A stretch of DNA of 64,000 nucleotides from RUG369 sp050949645 (GCA_050949645.1 JBMNGC010000001.1:2976001-3040000), one strand, 5' to 3'. Counted from the stretch's first letter, positions 20,095-29,892 are shown. Notes: generated by a model not told the origin, from the sequence alone. Numbers and translations: made by a program.

Positions 20095-21360
20095 ATGACG
20101 GAGCATATGAAGTCCAAATCGGTCGAATCCCCCGGTCGATTTGTTTTTCAAGCTCAATTGCGGCTTTCAGAGCTTTTAGCCTTATCCGTCATTTTCGCAC
20201 TGGGGGTCGTGATTTTTATAATTCATCTTGCGACCTGGGGCGTCGAGGCGCGTCGCGAAGCGAAATTTCTCGCCGCCGTTCCCTGCGTGGTGGAACGTTC
20301 GGAGATTCGCGCTGATCCTTGCGCGCCCCACAAGCGGTTCCGACCTGAGGTGACGATTCGCTACGAGGTCGACGGCGAATCCTTCACAACGACGACTTAC
20401 GACCGCCTGACGCTTTCTGAATCGGACGGTTTTACGTACGATCAATTCGGGGCGCAATCGGCGATCCAGGCGTTCTATCCCGGTCGCGCGACGGCGTGTT
20501 GGGTCAGAATGGACGACCCGACGAAGGCGGTACTTGTCAAGAGGTCGACCGTCTGGGGTTGGGTCTTTCTTCTGATCCCGATCCTGCTGATGCTCTCCGG
20601 CGGAACGCTGCTGGTCGCGCGTATCTACGAACGCGTTTTCTCCGAAGAGGCGCGCGCGAGCGCCAAACGCCGTTCGACCCGATATCCGACGCTTCCGAAC
20701 GTCGATTCGAGTTCGACGCCCGGCGTGGAGCTTGAACGTCGCCTGATACCCGACGCGCGATCGACCTTTGCGTTCAGCATGGCGACGGTCGGAACAATCA
20801 TCTGGAACCTTGCGGCGTGGTTGATCTTTATCAACGTCCTGTCGACCTCAAAGACGCGCTCTGATTTCGTTTCATCGTGGCTCTTCTTTCTGATATTCTG
20901 CGGCCTCGGCGTTGTCTTTGCGTGTCGAATGTGGAGTCGCTATCAGATCGAACGCGTCGCCGGTTCAACGGATCTTGAAATCTCCACGCTGCCCGTCCTG
21001 CCGGGCCGTAAGATAAAATTCTGTCTCTTCCTCCGCGGTCGCATCAGGACGAAGCGTATCGACGTTTTTCTAAAATGCGTCGAGATCGCGCGTTACGTCC
21101 AGGGTACGAACACGATCGTGCATCGTCATGAGGCGTATAGTTCGACGCTCTTCACGAAGTACGGCGTCGACGTTCCTCCTCGTCAGTCGCAACTCGAACG
21201 CTTTACGACGACGATCCCAATCGGCGCGGCGCCTTCCTTTGTCGCGGAACATAACGAGATCGTCTGGAAGCTCGTGTTGCAAATGGAGTTCGACGACGGC
21301 GGAACCTTCTCGCGAGATTTTGGAATCGTCGTCTACCCGTTTTTACCGAAAGATCGGTGA
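20095..21360 (+). CDS. DUF3592-type membrane protein
   Basis: 421 aa with an N-terminal membrane helix (LLALSVIFALGVVIFIIHLATW). A DUF3592-like extracytoplasmic beta domain follows (CVVERSEIRADPC, VTIRYEVDGESFTTTTYDR, QAFYPGRATACWVRMDDP), ending in a second helix (WGWVFLLIPILLMLSGGTLLV). Two further hydrophobic segments near residues 230-290 precede a C-terminal cytoplasmic or periplasmic beta-rich part. DUF3592 proteins have no defined function. Start ATG at 20095, although an in-frame ATG lies three codons later. It is followed by a strong terminator. Confidence 0.75.
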   Translation: MTEHMKSKSVESPGRFVFQAQLRLSELLALSVIFALGVVIFIIHLATWGVEARREAKFLAAVPCVVERSEIRADPCAPHKRFRPEVTIRYEVDGESFTTTTYDRLTLSESDGFTYDQFGAQSAIQAFYPGRATACWVRMDDPTKAVLVKRSTVWGWVFLLIPILLMLSGGTLLVARIYERVFSEEARASAKRRSTRYPTLPNVDSSSTPGVELERRLIPDARSTFAFSMATVGTIIWNLAAWLIFINVLSTSKTRSDFVSSWLFFLIFCGLGVVFACRMWSRYQIERVAGSTDLEISTLPVLPGRKIKFCLFLRGRIRTKRIDVFLKCVEIARYVQGTNTIVHRHEAYSSTLFTKYGVDVPPRQSQLERFTTTIPIGAAPSFVAEHNEIVWKLVLQMEFDDGGTFSRDFGIVVYPFLPKDR

Positions 21361-21405
21361 CGTCCGCAACGCCCTCGCGGGTCAAGTCCTGACGAAATAA
21401 AGAAG

Positions 21406-21445
21406 CCCGCCGTCGCGAACCTAAAATTCGCGGCGGCGGGTTTTT
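21406..21445 (+). terminator. Terminator after the DUF3592 gene
   Basis: CCCGCCGTCGCGAA (21406-21419) pairs with TTCGCGGCGGCGGG (21427-21440) with one wobble, followed by TTTTT. Confidence 0.88.
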
Positions 21446-21477
21446 GTCTTAGGAAGCAATCGGCGTTCGACTTGAAC

Positions 21478-23433
21478 TCATTGAGCAATGAATTCGAGCG
21501 CCGCGGGGAGAGCGGTTCGCCAGTATTCCCAGTCGTGTCCGCCGTCGCGGACGCGGAGTTCGCAGGAGACGCCCGACTGGCGCGCTACCAAAAAGAACGC
21601 TAAGTTACCGACGAGGAGCCTATCGTCGTCGCCGCAGTCAAGGAGGAACCGGAGCGATTCCTTCGCGTCCTCGGGGAGCTCCTTAACGAGGGCGATAGGG
21701 TCGTTGGCGTTGTAATAATCGTCGAAGCGTTCGGAGTCGCCTGCCTGCTGGTCGCCGCGACTGCGATATCGACGTAGAAATTCCTCAGGGGACTGTCTGG
21801 CGACGTCGCTTCTGGTCCTGATCGCGGCGCTCATCGCGTAGCATGCGGAGAACATATCGGGCCGGTGCGTCGCGTAAAGAAGCGAACCGTAGCCGCCCAT
21901 CGAGAGGCCCGCGATCGCTCGAGTCTCGCCCTCCGTTTTGCAACGGAACCGTTTCTGAACCTCGGGGATCAGCTCTTCAAAGAAAAAGGTCTCGTATTTC
22001 GAGGAGTCGTCCGCGGAATCTCGATACCAGAGATTGCCGCCGTCAGGCATAATGACGATCCGTTTCTGTTCAGGATGTTCGGCGAAATATTCGTCGCAGA
22101 TCGCCTGCATATTACCCTGTTCGGGGGTACTCCAATTCGCTTCGTTTCCATAGAGCCCGTGAAGGAGGTAGAGCGTCGGGAAATAGATGGAGGTCGTTCG
22201 GTATCCATTGGGGGTATAGACGCGGTATTTCACGTCGCGTTTGAGCGCGTCGCTGTACATGGAGAGGGACCAGATTCCGCTTCCCGACTCGCCTTTCTTC
22301 GGTTTGAGCGATTTTTCGACCTCTTTAAGGTTCGCAAGCGCTTCTGGATTTTCCGGGAGCGGCGCGTCCTTAGCGGCCGGAATGAGATTGTCGAAGAGGA
22401 CGTTGAGGACCCCCTGATAGTTATTGGAGTCTGAGTTCACGGCACAGACGATATTCTGCTCCGGCATGACGAGGCAGAACTGCGAATACATGCCGTCGCC
22501 TCGAAACGCGTTGTAGCGGCATCGCCAGAACTGGTATCCGTAGCCCTGCGCCCAGTCGCTATTCGGATCGTCGCCATTGGAGACGTGCCACGCTGTCGCG
22601 TCGTCGACCCAGGCTTCAGGAAGGATCTGCTCGCCGTTCCATTTGCCTTTCTGCAGGTAAAGCTGCCCGAATTTTGCGATATCCTCCGTCTTAAGAAAGA
22701 GTCCGGTACCGCCTTTGTTGACGCCTTGCGGCGATTCTTCCCAATAGGGTTTGTCAATATGGAGGGGTTCGAAAAGTCTTGGCGTCAAATAATCGACGAT
22801 CTTTTCTCCAACGACCTTCTGCACGATCGCGGAGCACATGTAGGTGCCCGTCGTATTGTAGACGAAATGCGTTCCCGGCTCGAATTCGATCTTGCGCGCG
22901 AGGAACTGCTGCACCCAGGTCGGCTTTGCGTCCGAGAGTCTCGGCGGCAGACCGTAGTCCGTTCCGACAAGCTCGGGGGGGCCGGGGTCTGAGGCGTTGC
23001 CGCCGGACATCGTGAGAAGATGCTGAACCGTGACGTCTTTAAGTCGCGGGTCGGGGTTTTCCGGGAGCTCGTCCGGGAAGAATTCGACGATTTTCTGGTC
23101 GAGGGAAAGTTTACCCTCGGCGACGGCGAATCCTACGGCGGTCGAGCAGAAGCTCTTGCTCAGCGAGTAGAGCGCGTGGGGGATCGTCGGACCGTTCGGT
23201 TCGCGCCACGCTTCGGCGACGGCTTTTCCGTCGCGAAGGATCATGACGGCGTCGACGCGAGTGAATTGTTCGTCGAGCTGCGTTATCGTATTGGCGATCG
23301 CGGTGGAATCGAGTCCTACCGACTCCGGCGTCGCACGCGGCAGCGCGCCGTTTTCATCAAGATTCTGAGCGTAGGCGCCGACGGTCAGCGCCGCGCAGAG
23401 CGCCGTCGTCGCGACGAGTAAGAAACGTTTCAT
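21478..23433 (-). CDS. Secreted beta-lactamase-family serine hydrolase fused to an esterase domain
   Basis: 651 aa from the ATG at 23433; the TTG two codons upstream is less likely because GAGGA sits better for the ATG. A signal peptide (FLLVATTALCAALTVGAYAQ) is followed by an S12/class C beta-lactamase-like domain with the SLSK nucleophile motif near residue 90 and a YNTTGTYMCSAIV second motif. After a linker near residue 365, a putative-esterase alpha/beta hydrolase begins (RVYTPNGY). It carries GLSMGGYGS (nucleophile Ser), an LDCGDDD acid region and GGHDWEYW (His). Both halves keep their catalytic residues. Such esterases often deacetylate or deferuloylate plant polysaccharides. The combined role is unknown; a two-step deacylase is an inference. 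Confidence 0.85.
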   Translation of the reverse strand: MKRFLLVATTALCAALTVGAYAQNLDENGALPRATPESVGLDSTAIANTITQLDEQFTRVDAVMILRDGKAVAEAWREPNGPTIPHALYSLSKSFCSTAVGFAVAEGKLSLDQKIVEFFPDELPENPDPRLKDVTVQHLLTMSGGNASDPGPPELVGTDYGLPPRLSDAKPTWVQQFLARKIEFEPGTHFVYNTTGTYMCSAIVQKVVGEKIVDYLTPRLFEPLHIDKPYWEESPQGVNKGGTGLFLKTEDIAKFGQLYLQKGKWNGEQILPEAWVDDATAWHVSNGDDPNSDWAQGYGYQFWRCRYNAFRGDGMYSQFCLVMPEQNIVCAVNSDSNNYQGVLNVLFDNLIPAAKDAPLPENPEALANLKEVEKSLKPKKGESGSGIWSLSMYSDALKRDVKYRVYTPNGYRTTSIYFPTLYLLHGLYGNEANWSTPEQGNMQAICDEYFAEHPEQKRIVIMPDGGNLWYRDSADDSSKYETFFFEELIPEVQKRFRCKTEGETRAIAGLSMGGYGSLLYATHRPDMFSACYAMSAAIRTRSDVARQSPEEFLRRYRSRGDQQAGDSERFDDYYNANDPIALVKELPEDAKESLRFLLDCGDDDRLLVGNLAFFLVARQSGVSCELRVRDGGHDWEYWRTALPAALEFIAQ

Positions 23434-23666
23434 GGGCAATATTCCTCTTCTATCAACTGGCGTCCTGTCAGGCGGACGACGGCCGGCCGCGAGCGCAACC
23501 CGTTGATGATCTTAACGTTGATCGCCGCTCGGTCCGCTCTCAGACAGACTGGTTGAATCTTACTCGTAGAAGGTTGCAAAATCAATATGCCGCTCGTATC
23601 AAGGGGACTATTCCGCCAAGTTTGTCAGATATCGGCGGCCGCATGGTCATTCAAGAAGGCGCACGC
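23434..23666. other. Gap between the hydrolase fusion and the PFOR terminator
   Basis: No gene or clear promoter pair recognised; it should contain the promoter of the fusion gene. Confidence 0.4.
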
Positions 23667-23704
23667 AAAAAAAACGCGGCGCCCCGGGATCGGGACGCCG
23701 CGTT
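23667..23704 (-). terminator. Terminator of the PFOR gene
   Basis: Read on the minus strand, AACGCGGCG and CGCCGCGTT arms flank a GC-rich loop and are followed by eight Ts (the A run at 23667-23674). Confidence 0.88.
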
Positions 23705-23744
23705 GTATTATGGACTATTTGCGGTTACGCAGTACTCGTCGCGC

Positions 23745-26700
23745 TCAGTTCTTCTTGAGTTCTTCGAGCGACTTGTAGTATTCGTAACGCTTGTAGACGT
23801 CGTTCTGCGCCTCTTCGCCGTACAGGGCGGCGGCGTCAGGATTGATACGCTTGAGGGACTTGAAGCGGTTCTGCTTCGCCGCGAAGTCGGCAAGGAGACC
23901 TTCCGGCGCGCGGCTCGCGAGCGTGAAGGGCTTCTCAAGGCGCGGGTCATAGGACCAGAGGGGCCAGTAACCGCACTTGACGGCTTCCTTCTGGAGCAGC
24001 ATGCCGTTCGTCATATTGATGCCTTGACCAATGCAGTGGCTATAGGCGATGACGAGGGAAGGACCGTTATAGGATTCCGCCGCGACAAGCGTTTTGATCG
24101 CGTGAGACGGGTTCGCGCCGAGCGAAATCTGACCAACGAAGCAGGTTCCGTAGGACACGGCCATCATTCCGAGGTCCTTTTTAGCGGTCGCTTTTCCGCT
24201 CGAGGCGAACTTAGCGACGGCGCCCTTCGGGGTCGCCTTGGAGGCCTGACCGCCGGTATTGGAGTAAACCTCCGTATCAAGGACGAGAATGTTGACGTCA
24301 CGCTGCTGCGCAACGACGTGGTCGAGTCCGCCGTAGCCGATGTCGTACGCCCATCCGTCGCCGCCGATGATCCAGTTGCTGCGACGAACGAGGTAGTCGA
24401 CCGACGCGCCCAGGACTTTGCTATCGTCGCAGTCCCATGAGGCGAGCTTCGTCTTGAGTTCCTTGACCCACTCGCGCTGCTGCGCAATTTCCTCTTCCGT
24501 CTCCTGTTTATTGTTCAGGAGATTGTCGACGAGTTCGGCGCCGAGGTCTTCGCGTTTCGCCGTAATGATCTCGCGGACGAATTCCGTCTGCTGATCGACC
24601 GCGGCGCGCATACCGTAACCGAATTCCGCGTTGTCTTCGAAGAGGGAGTTCGCCCACGCGGGACCGTAGCCGTTCGCGTTGGTCGTGTAGGGCGTCGACG
24701 GGAGGTTCGCGCCGTAAATCGAGGAACATCCGGTCGCGTTCGCGATGAGCATCCTATCGCCGAAGAGTTGCGTTACGAGCTTGATGTAAGGCGTTTCGCC
24801 GCAGCCCGCGCACGCGCCCGAGAACTCGAAGAGGGGCAGCAGGAGCTGCGAGCCCTTGACCGTGCTGGTTCTCGCCTTCGAGCGGTCGTAATCGGGGAGC
24901 GTGAGGAAGAAGTCCCAGTTCTTGCGCTCGGTTTCGAGATGCTTGAGCTGGTTCTCCATGTTGATCGCCTTCTTCGTCGGATCCTGCTTGTTCTTGCCGG
25001 GGCAGACGCTCGTGCAGACTCCGCAGCCGGTGCAATCGTCGGGCGCGACCTGAATCGTGTACTGTTTGCCCTCGAATTCAGGGGTCCTCGCGTCGATATG
25101 ACGGAACCCTTCGGGCGCGCCTTCTGCGGAATCGTAGATCTTCAAGCGGATGGCGGCGTGAGGACAGACGAGAGAGCAGGTGCCGCACTGAATGCAGGAG
25201 TTCGGATCCCAGATGGGGATGTCGATCGCGATGGAGTTCTTTTCGTACTTCGTCGTGCCGGTCGGGAACGTGCCGTCGGCGGTGGAGAGCATGTCGCTGA
25301 CCTTGAGGTCTTCTCCGCGGGACGCCATGATTTCGCCGAGGACATTCTTGACGAATTCCGGCGCGTCTCCTTGCGCTCCGTTGACGCGGTGGAAAGTCGA
25401 GGTCGCCTTTTCGGGGACCTTAACTTCATGAAGGGCGTCGAGCGCGGAATCGACCGCCTTGAAGTTCTTTTCGACGATCTCCGGACCCTTTTTGCCGTAA
25501 ACGTTCTGGATACTGGCCTTAATGCGTTCGATACCTTCGTCGACCGGCATGAAGTTGCCAAGCTTGAAGAAGCAGGTCTCCATGACCGTGTTGATTCGAC
25601 CGCCCATTCCGGCGGCTCTCGCGACGGAGACCGCGTCGACGACGTAGAACTTGAGCTTCTTGTCGATGATTTCCTGCTGAAGCTCGATCGGGAGATGGTC
25701 CCAGACCTCGTCCGCGCTGTAGGGCGAGTTGAGAAGGAAGACTCCGCCCTCGACGATGTTGGAAAGCATGTCGAGCTTCCTCGTGAAAACGAACTGATGG
25801 CACGCGACGAAGTTTGCGGAGTTGATCAGATAGGAGCCCTTGATCGGTCGCGGCGAGAATCTCAGGTGCGAAATCGTGATCGCGCCCGCCTTCTTGGAGT
25901 CGTAAACGAAGTAACCCTGGCTGTAGCTCGGGGTATATTCTCCGACGATCTTGGCGGCTTCCTTGTTCGCGCCGACGGTGCCGTCGCTTCCAAGTCCGTA
26001 GAAGATGCAACGACGAACGTCGTCCTGCTCGGAGCTGAAGTTCGGATCGTAATCGACGCTCAGGTTAGTGACGTCGTCGTCAATACCGATCGTGAAGTTG
26101 TTTTTGAGGGAGCCGGCGACCATGGCGTCGTAGACGCCCTTGACCATCGCGGGCGTGAAGTCCTTGGACGCGAGTCCGAATCGACCGCCGTAAACTGTCG
26201 GCAAGGCGCCTTCCCACTTTCTGGCAAGGGAGGCGACGACGTCGAGGTACAGCGGTTCGCCGGACGAACCCGGCTCTTTCGTGCGGTCGAGGACCGCGAT
26301 CTTTTTGACCGTCTTGGGTAGCGCCGCGACGAACGCTTCGTCGAAGAAGGGACGATAGAGACGGACTTTGAGAAGCCCGAGTTTCTGGTCCATGCCGACC
26401 GTGTCGAGATATTCTTCAACGACGCCTACGCCGCTGCCCATAACGACGATAACGTTCTCAGCGTTCGGATCGCCGAGGTAATCGAAGAGATGATACTGGC
26501 GGCCGGTGAACTTGGCGAACTTGTCCATCTGGTCCTGGACAATCGCGGGGACTTCGTTGTAGGTCTTGTTGGAGGCTTCCCGCGCCTGGAAGAAGACGTC
26601 GGAGTTCTGGGCGGTGCCGCGGATGCAGGGGCTCGAGGGGTCAAGTCGGCGGTCGCGGAACGCTTTAATGAGATCGAAGTCGAGCATCGTGCGCACGTCG

Positions 26701-27272
26701 TCTTCGGAAAGCTGCTCAAGCTTACCGATCTCGTGCGAGGTTCGGAATCCGTCGAAGAAATGGATGAACGGGATGCGGCTCTTATAGGTCGCCGCGTAGG
26801 AGATGAGCGCGAGGTCGTGGGTTTCCTGAACGGAGCTGCACGCGAGCATCGCCCAACCGCATGAACGCGCCGCCATCACGTCGGAATGGTCGCCGAAGAT
26901 GGAGAGCGCGTGGGTCGCGACGCAACGCGCGGCGACGTGGAAAACCGTTGGAATCTGTTCGCCGGCAATCTTGAAGAGGTTCGGGATCATCAAGAGCAGG
27001 CCTTGAGACGCGGTGAAGGTGCACGTGAGCGCGCCCGCCATGAGCGAGCCGTGGACCGCGCCGGCGGCGCCGGCCTCGCTTTGCATTTCAATGACTTGCG
27101 GGACGGTCCCAAAGAGGTTCTTCCTACCCTTTGCGGCCCATTCGTCCGTCAGTTCGCCCATGGTTGAAGACGGCGTGATCGGGTAAATTGCCATGACTTC
27201 GTTGCAAAGATGCGCGATCGTTGCCGCGGCTTCATTGCCGTCGCACATAACAAAGCGTTTTTCGTCGCTCAC
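23745..27272 (-). CDS. nifJ: Pyruvate:ferredoxin (flavodoxin) oxidoreductase
   Basis: 1175 aa from the GTG at 27272, which has AAGGAG seven bases upstream. An in-frame extension of 54 codons to 27434 lacks homology-like sequence and is rejected. The enzyme oxidises pyruvate to acetyl-CoA and CO2, reducing ferredoxin or flavodoxin. Domain order is that of single-chain PFOR: PITPSSTMGELTDEWAA at the N-terminus, a ferredoxin insert with CIQCGTCSLVCP and CTGCGVCTSVCPG for two [4Fe-4S] clusters, then the TPP half with SGACAGCGET, ATGCSSIYGANLP, GGDGWAYDIGYGG and TEVYSNTGGQASKATP. The length is normal for the family. It has its own promoter and terminator. It points to anaerobic energy metabolism. 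Confidence 0.97.
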   Translation of the reverse strand: MSDEKRFVMCDGNEAAATIAHLCNEVMAIYPITPSSTMGELTDEWAAKGRKNLFGTVPQVIEMQSEAGAAGAVHGSLMAGALTCTFTASQGLLLMIPNLFKIAGEQIPTVFHVAARCVATHALSIFGDHSDVMAARSCGWAMLACSSVQETHDLALISYAATYKSRIPFIHFFDGFRTSHEIGKLEQLSEDDVRTMLDFDLIKAFRDRRLDPSSPCIRGTAQNSDVFFQAREASNKTYNEVPAIVQDQMDKFAKFTGRQYHLFDYLGDPNAENVIVVMGSGVGVVEEYLDTVGMDQKLGLLKVRLYRPFFDEAFVAALPKTVKKIAVLDRTKEPGSSGEPLYLDVVASLARKWEGALPTVYGGRFGLASKDFTPAMVKGVYDAMVAGSLKNNFTIGIDDDVTNLSVDYDPNFSSEQDDVRRCIFYGLGSDGTVGANKEAAKIVGEYTPSYSQGYFVYDSKKAGAITISHLRFSPRPIKGSYLINSANFVACHQFVFTRKLDMLSNIVEGGVFLLNSPYSADEVWDHLPIELQQEIIDKKLKFYVVDAVSVARAAGMGGRINTVMETCFFKLGNFMPVDEGIERIKASIQNVYGKKGPEIVEKNFKAVDSALDALHEVKVPEKATSTFHRVNGAQGDAPEFVKNVLGEIMASRGEDLKVSDMLSTADGTFPTGTTKYEKNSIAIDIPIWDPNSCIQCGTCSLVCPHAAIRLKIYDSAEGAPEGFRHIDARTPEFEGKQYTIQVAPDDCTGCGVCTSVCPGKNKQDPTKKAINMENQLKHLETERKNWDFFLTLPDYDRSKARTSTVKGSQLLLPLFEFSGACAGCGETPYIKLVTQLFGDRMLIANATGCSSIYGANLPSTPYTTNANGYGPAWANSLFEDNAEFGYGMRAAVDQQTEFVREIITAKREDLGAELVDNLLNNKQETEEEIAQQREWVKELKTKLASWDCDDSKVLGASVDYLVRRSNWIIGGDGWAYDIGYGGLDHVVAQQRDVNILVLDTEVYSNTGGQASKATPKGAVAKFASSGKATAKKDLGMMAVSYGTCFVGQISLGANPSHAIKTLVAAESYNGPSLVIAYSHCIGQGINMTNGMLLQKEAVKCGYWPLWSYDPRLEKPFTLASRAPEGLLADFAAKQNRFKSLKRINPDAAALYGEEAQNDVYKRYEYYKSLEELKKN

Positions 27273-27447
27273 AGTAGGTCTCCTTATACAATTCAGATGA
27301 TATTTTTGGGCGTATGCCGTTTTTTTTCCGAGCAATTGAGGCGAGGCAGATATCGTGTGAGAATGAGAGGTCTCATAAGTTGCGCTTCTTTCACTCTTAT
27401 CCTTGAAAGTTGGCAGCGCGTCGCGCTGTCCCAACGCTAAGATTTGA

Positions 27448-27475
27448 ATTATATCTGCACACTCTTAAGATTCAA
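27448..27475 (-). promoter_or_regulatory. Promoter of the PFOR gene
   Basis: On the minus strand, TTGAAT (27470-27475), a 16-base spacer and TATAAT (27448-27453). The transcript would have a leader of about 170 bases before the GTG at 27272, which also argues against the longer open frame as coding. Confidence 0.65.
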
Positions 27476-27713
27476 GGGGGCGCTGCGTCGATAACGCGGG
27501 GTTTCCGTCTGGTTTACGTCGCTCGCTAACGGCGTCGATCAAAAGGCGCGTCGTCGAAGATCGTTTTCGTTCTTTTGGAAGGACGCGTCGTCTTTTTTTA
27601 TCGTCGATAGGATCGGCATGACTTAAATTCTAGAAAGGAAAAAAGTAACGTTAGATTACTTCTCTTAAAGTTAGAAAATGCCTTAAATTTGAAAAAAGAC
27701 TCCTCTACGTATG
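27476..27713. other. Divergent intergenic region, PFOR and Hcp-like genes
   Basis: No gene seen between the two divergent promoters. The stretch is AT-rich near 27600-27700. Confidence 0.45.
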
Positions 27714-27742
27714 TTGCGTGATTCCACTAATCGGTATATAAT
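27714..27742 (+). promoter_or_regulatory. Promoter of the Hcp-like gene
   Basis: TTGCGT (27714-27719), 17 bases, TATAAT (27737-27742). The leader would be about 225 bases long; no known riboswitch was recognised in it. Confidence 0.6.
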
Positions 27743-27974
27743 GATATGACTGATAAACGCTCGAGCGGCGAGCGTCGGAGATCGCGTTTTTACGGCGCGA
27801 CCCTCCTTCCTTGCCGGTTGCGCTGGGTATTGCAAGAGCGTGAACTAAGGACGGCAGCGCCGTGTCGACTGTGGGACGCATAGTCGATAACGACGTCGAC
27901 CGTTTTTTGTTTATATTGGGAAGACAAGAGGGCGCGCCAGCGAGTCGCCCCATACACTTAACACAAGGCACATC

Positions 27975-29762
27975 ATGTTTGAGAGTCGAACCAAACCGAC
28001 ATTTGGCGTTGCGAGCGCCGCGGGCGCGCACACAGCGAGCTTCCGTTACCAGTTGGTCGGATGGTGCGAGCTTATCGCGAATAACGTCGTTAAAGCGCGT
28101 GAGCTCAATAACCACAGCGACCTCATCGACCAGTTTCTACTCGACGCATTGACGGCGTCGTCGGAGCTTTCATGCCTTGACAAGGTTTCCCTTACTCGAC
28201 TTCTGCTCTGCGCCGACTATATTCTACAACTTTCGGAAGGCGCGGCGGAAGAGCCGTCGGCAAATGTTGTCGCCGAACTCGAACGTCAGGTGGCTGAAGC
28301 GATTGCGGATCTCGAGACGCCCGATGAAACGCTCATTCCCGAGCTGGAAGCGCAGGGCGCGGGTTATCTTCCTGAAAACCGACTAGCGGCGATTGGACCG
28401 GAACGTTTCGCGCTTATCGACACGATTGTCGCGCAGCTCGTGGGAATCGCTGGAATTATGGAACGCGCGCTCAAGCTCTCCGTCGGCGCGCGCGAGACTC
28501 TCGGGTACGAGGCGGAAGGCCTGATCAAACACGTGGCGACGCTCAGGCCGAAAGATCGTCGCGAACGAGGACCGGAGCTTAAAGAGCAAGCGGAGGAACT
28601 CAAGCGCTGCGTCGAAGAATGGGGACGCAAGAACCGCGAGACGCTCGACGGTATCGTCGACGCGCTCGCGGCGATCGCCGATCCCGAGACGACGGAAGAA
28701 GAACTTTACGAGCTCATGGTTAAGGTCGGCGCGCTTTATGCGACGGCGCTGGAACTCCACGAGCAAGGCGATTTGCGCAAATATGGGGAACCGTCGCCGC
28801 GCGGAGTCCTGATTACGCCCAATAGAAAGGGATATTGCATCCTCTACTGCGGCGACAACCTTGACACGCTCAGCGAGTTGCTCGATCAGGCGGAATATCA
28901 TGGCGTCGACGTTTGGACGAATGGCGACGCGGTCTCGGCGCACTCGTACAAGGTCCTGTACGATCGTCGACGTCTTGCGGGCCATTACGCGGGCTCTTGG
29001 CGGACTCGTCAGGATCGTCTCGGCGCTTTTCCGGGCGGGATCATCATCGATAGGACGGTGATCGACGAACCCGACGGATCCTACGCGCCTTACACTTTTT
29101 CGACGACCCCGACGATCTGGGACTCCATCGAGACGCTCCCGAAGAACGAGGACGGAACGTTCGATATGACGCCGGCTGTTCGCGCGGCGAAGGACTCGCC
29201 CGGATTCTTCCGGAGCCCCGACGCCGTAAAATTTCCGATCGGATATGGCGGCGAGCATCTGCCGATGGTCGTCGATAAGGCGGCGCGCGCGTACCGCGAC
29301 AACGCGCTGCGCCAGATTGTCGCCGTCGTCGGTCAGGACGCGCCTGGCGACGAGAACGACTATTTCTCGCGACTCTTCTCCGACGTCGCCGAGGACTCCT
29401 TTATGCTTGCGTGCGGCGACGTAAAATTCCGATTCGACGTTGACAACCTTGCCACAACTTCGTACGGCCTGTCGAACCTCGTCGACCTTGGTCGCGAGCG
29501 GGACGCGAATGCGCTGCTGCGCTTTGCCGGCGACTTTGCGCGCGAGCTCGATCGTAGCGCCGCCGAGGTCCCGATCAAGTTCTTTGTGAGCCTCTGGAGC
29601 GAAGCGTCGGTCGCGCTGACCTTCGCGCTTGTCGCGCAAGGGTACCGGGATATTACCGTCGGTCCCAATCCGCCCGAGTGCTGGACCCCCGAGTTTATCG
29701 AGGAGCTCCGCACGCGGTTTGGGATTAAGATCGCCGACGAGCCTGAAGCAGACCTCGGCTAA
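27975..29762 (+). CDS. Hybrid-cluster-protein (Hcp)-like protein lacking most metal ligands
   Basis: 595 aa. From residue 270 it aligns without gaps over long stretches with hydroxylamine reductase/Hcp: YGEPSPRGVLIT, CILYCGDNLDTLSELLDQAE, VDVWTNGDAVSAHSY, AGHYAGSW, FPGGIII, FMLACGDVKFRF, GPNPPECWTPEF. In Hcp the hybrid cluster is held by His, two Glu and four Cys. Here the equivalents are D294, D318, V362, Q454, C480, E508 and S542, so only one Cys is kept. The N-terminal Cys motif for the second cluster is absent. It therefore cannot bind the normal clusters and is unlikely to reduce hydroxylamine or NO. The helical N-terminal half is retained. It is not an obvious pseudogene, as the frame is intact and codon use is normal. 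Lnt follows after about 130 bases. Confidence 0.85.
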   Translation: MFESRTKPTFGVASAAGAHTASFRYQLVGWCELIANNVVKARELNNHSDLIDQFLLDALTASSELSCLDKVSLTRLLLCADYILQLSEGAAEEPSANVVAELERQVAEAIADLETPDETLIPELEAQGAGYLPENRLAAIGPERFALIDTIVAQLVGIAGIMERALKLSVGARETLGYEAEGLIKHVATLRPKDRRERGPELKEQAEELKRCVEEWGRKNRETLDGIVDALAAIADPETTEEELYELMVKVGALYATALELHEQGDLRKYGEPSPRGVLITPNRKGYCILYCGDNLDTLSELLDQAEYHGVDVWTNGDAVSAHSYKVLYDRRRLAGHYAGSWRTRQDRLGAFPGGIIIDRTVIDEPDGSYAPYTFSTTPTIWDSIETLPKNEDGTFDMTPAVRAAKDSPGFFRSPDAVKFPIGYGGEHLPMVVDKAARAYRDNALRQIVAVVGQDAPGDENDYFSRLFSDVAEDSFMLACGDVKFRFDVDNLATTSYGLSNLVDLGRERDANALLRFAGDFARELDRSAAEVPIKFFVSLWSEASVALTFALVAQGYRDITVGPNPPECWTPEFIEELRTRFGIKIADEPEADLG

Positions 29763-29892
29763 GCGCGTTGCACGCCGATCGTCGATCTCTGCGTCGCCGC
29801 TCGGCGCCTCTTGAATGGGTCGGTCGCCGAGCGCAACCAGACGCGCGTTCGCCGCGTTGGCGCGCGGTGGTCACGAGTTAATGGAGGTGATC

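Noticed and set aside
24768..26321. 517-codon plus-strand frame opposite the PFOR gene
   Set aside because: Shadow of the minus-strand PFOR coding sequence with no ribosome site and an Arg/Val/Asp-biased composition typical of antisense frames.
27273..27434. 54-codon N-terminal extension of the PFOR gene
   Set aside because: The GTG at 27272 has a good ribosome site and starts the family homology; the proposed promoter lies upstream of both, and the extension has no PFOR-like sequence.
27975..29762. Functional hydroxylamine reductase
   Set aside because: Nearly all cluster ligands are replaced, so the usual reaction is not supported despite clear homology.
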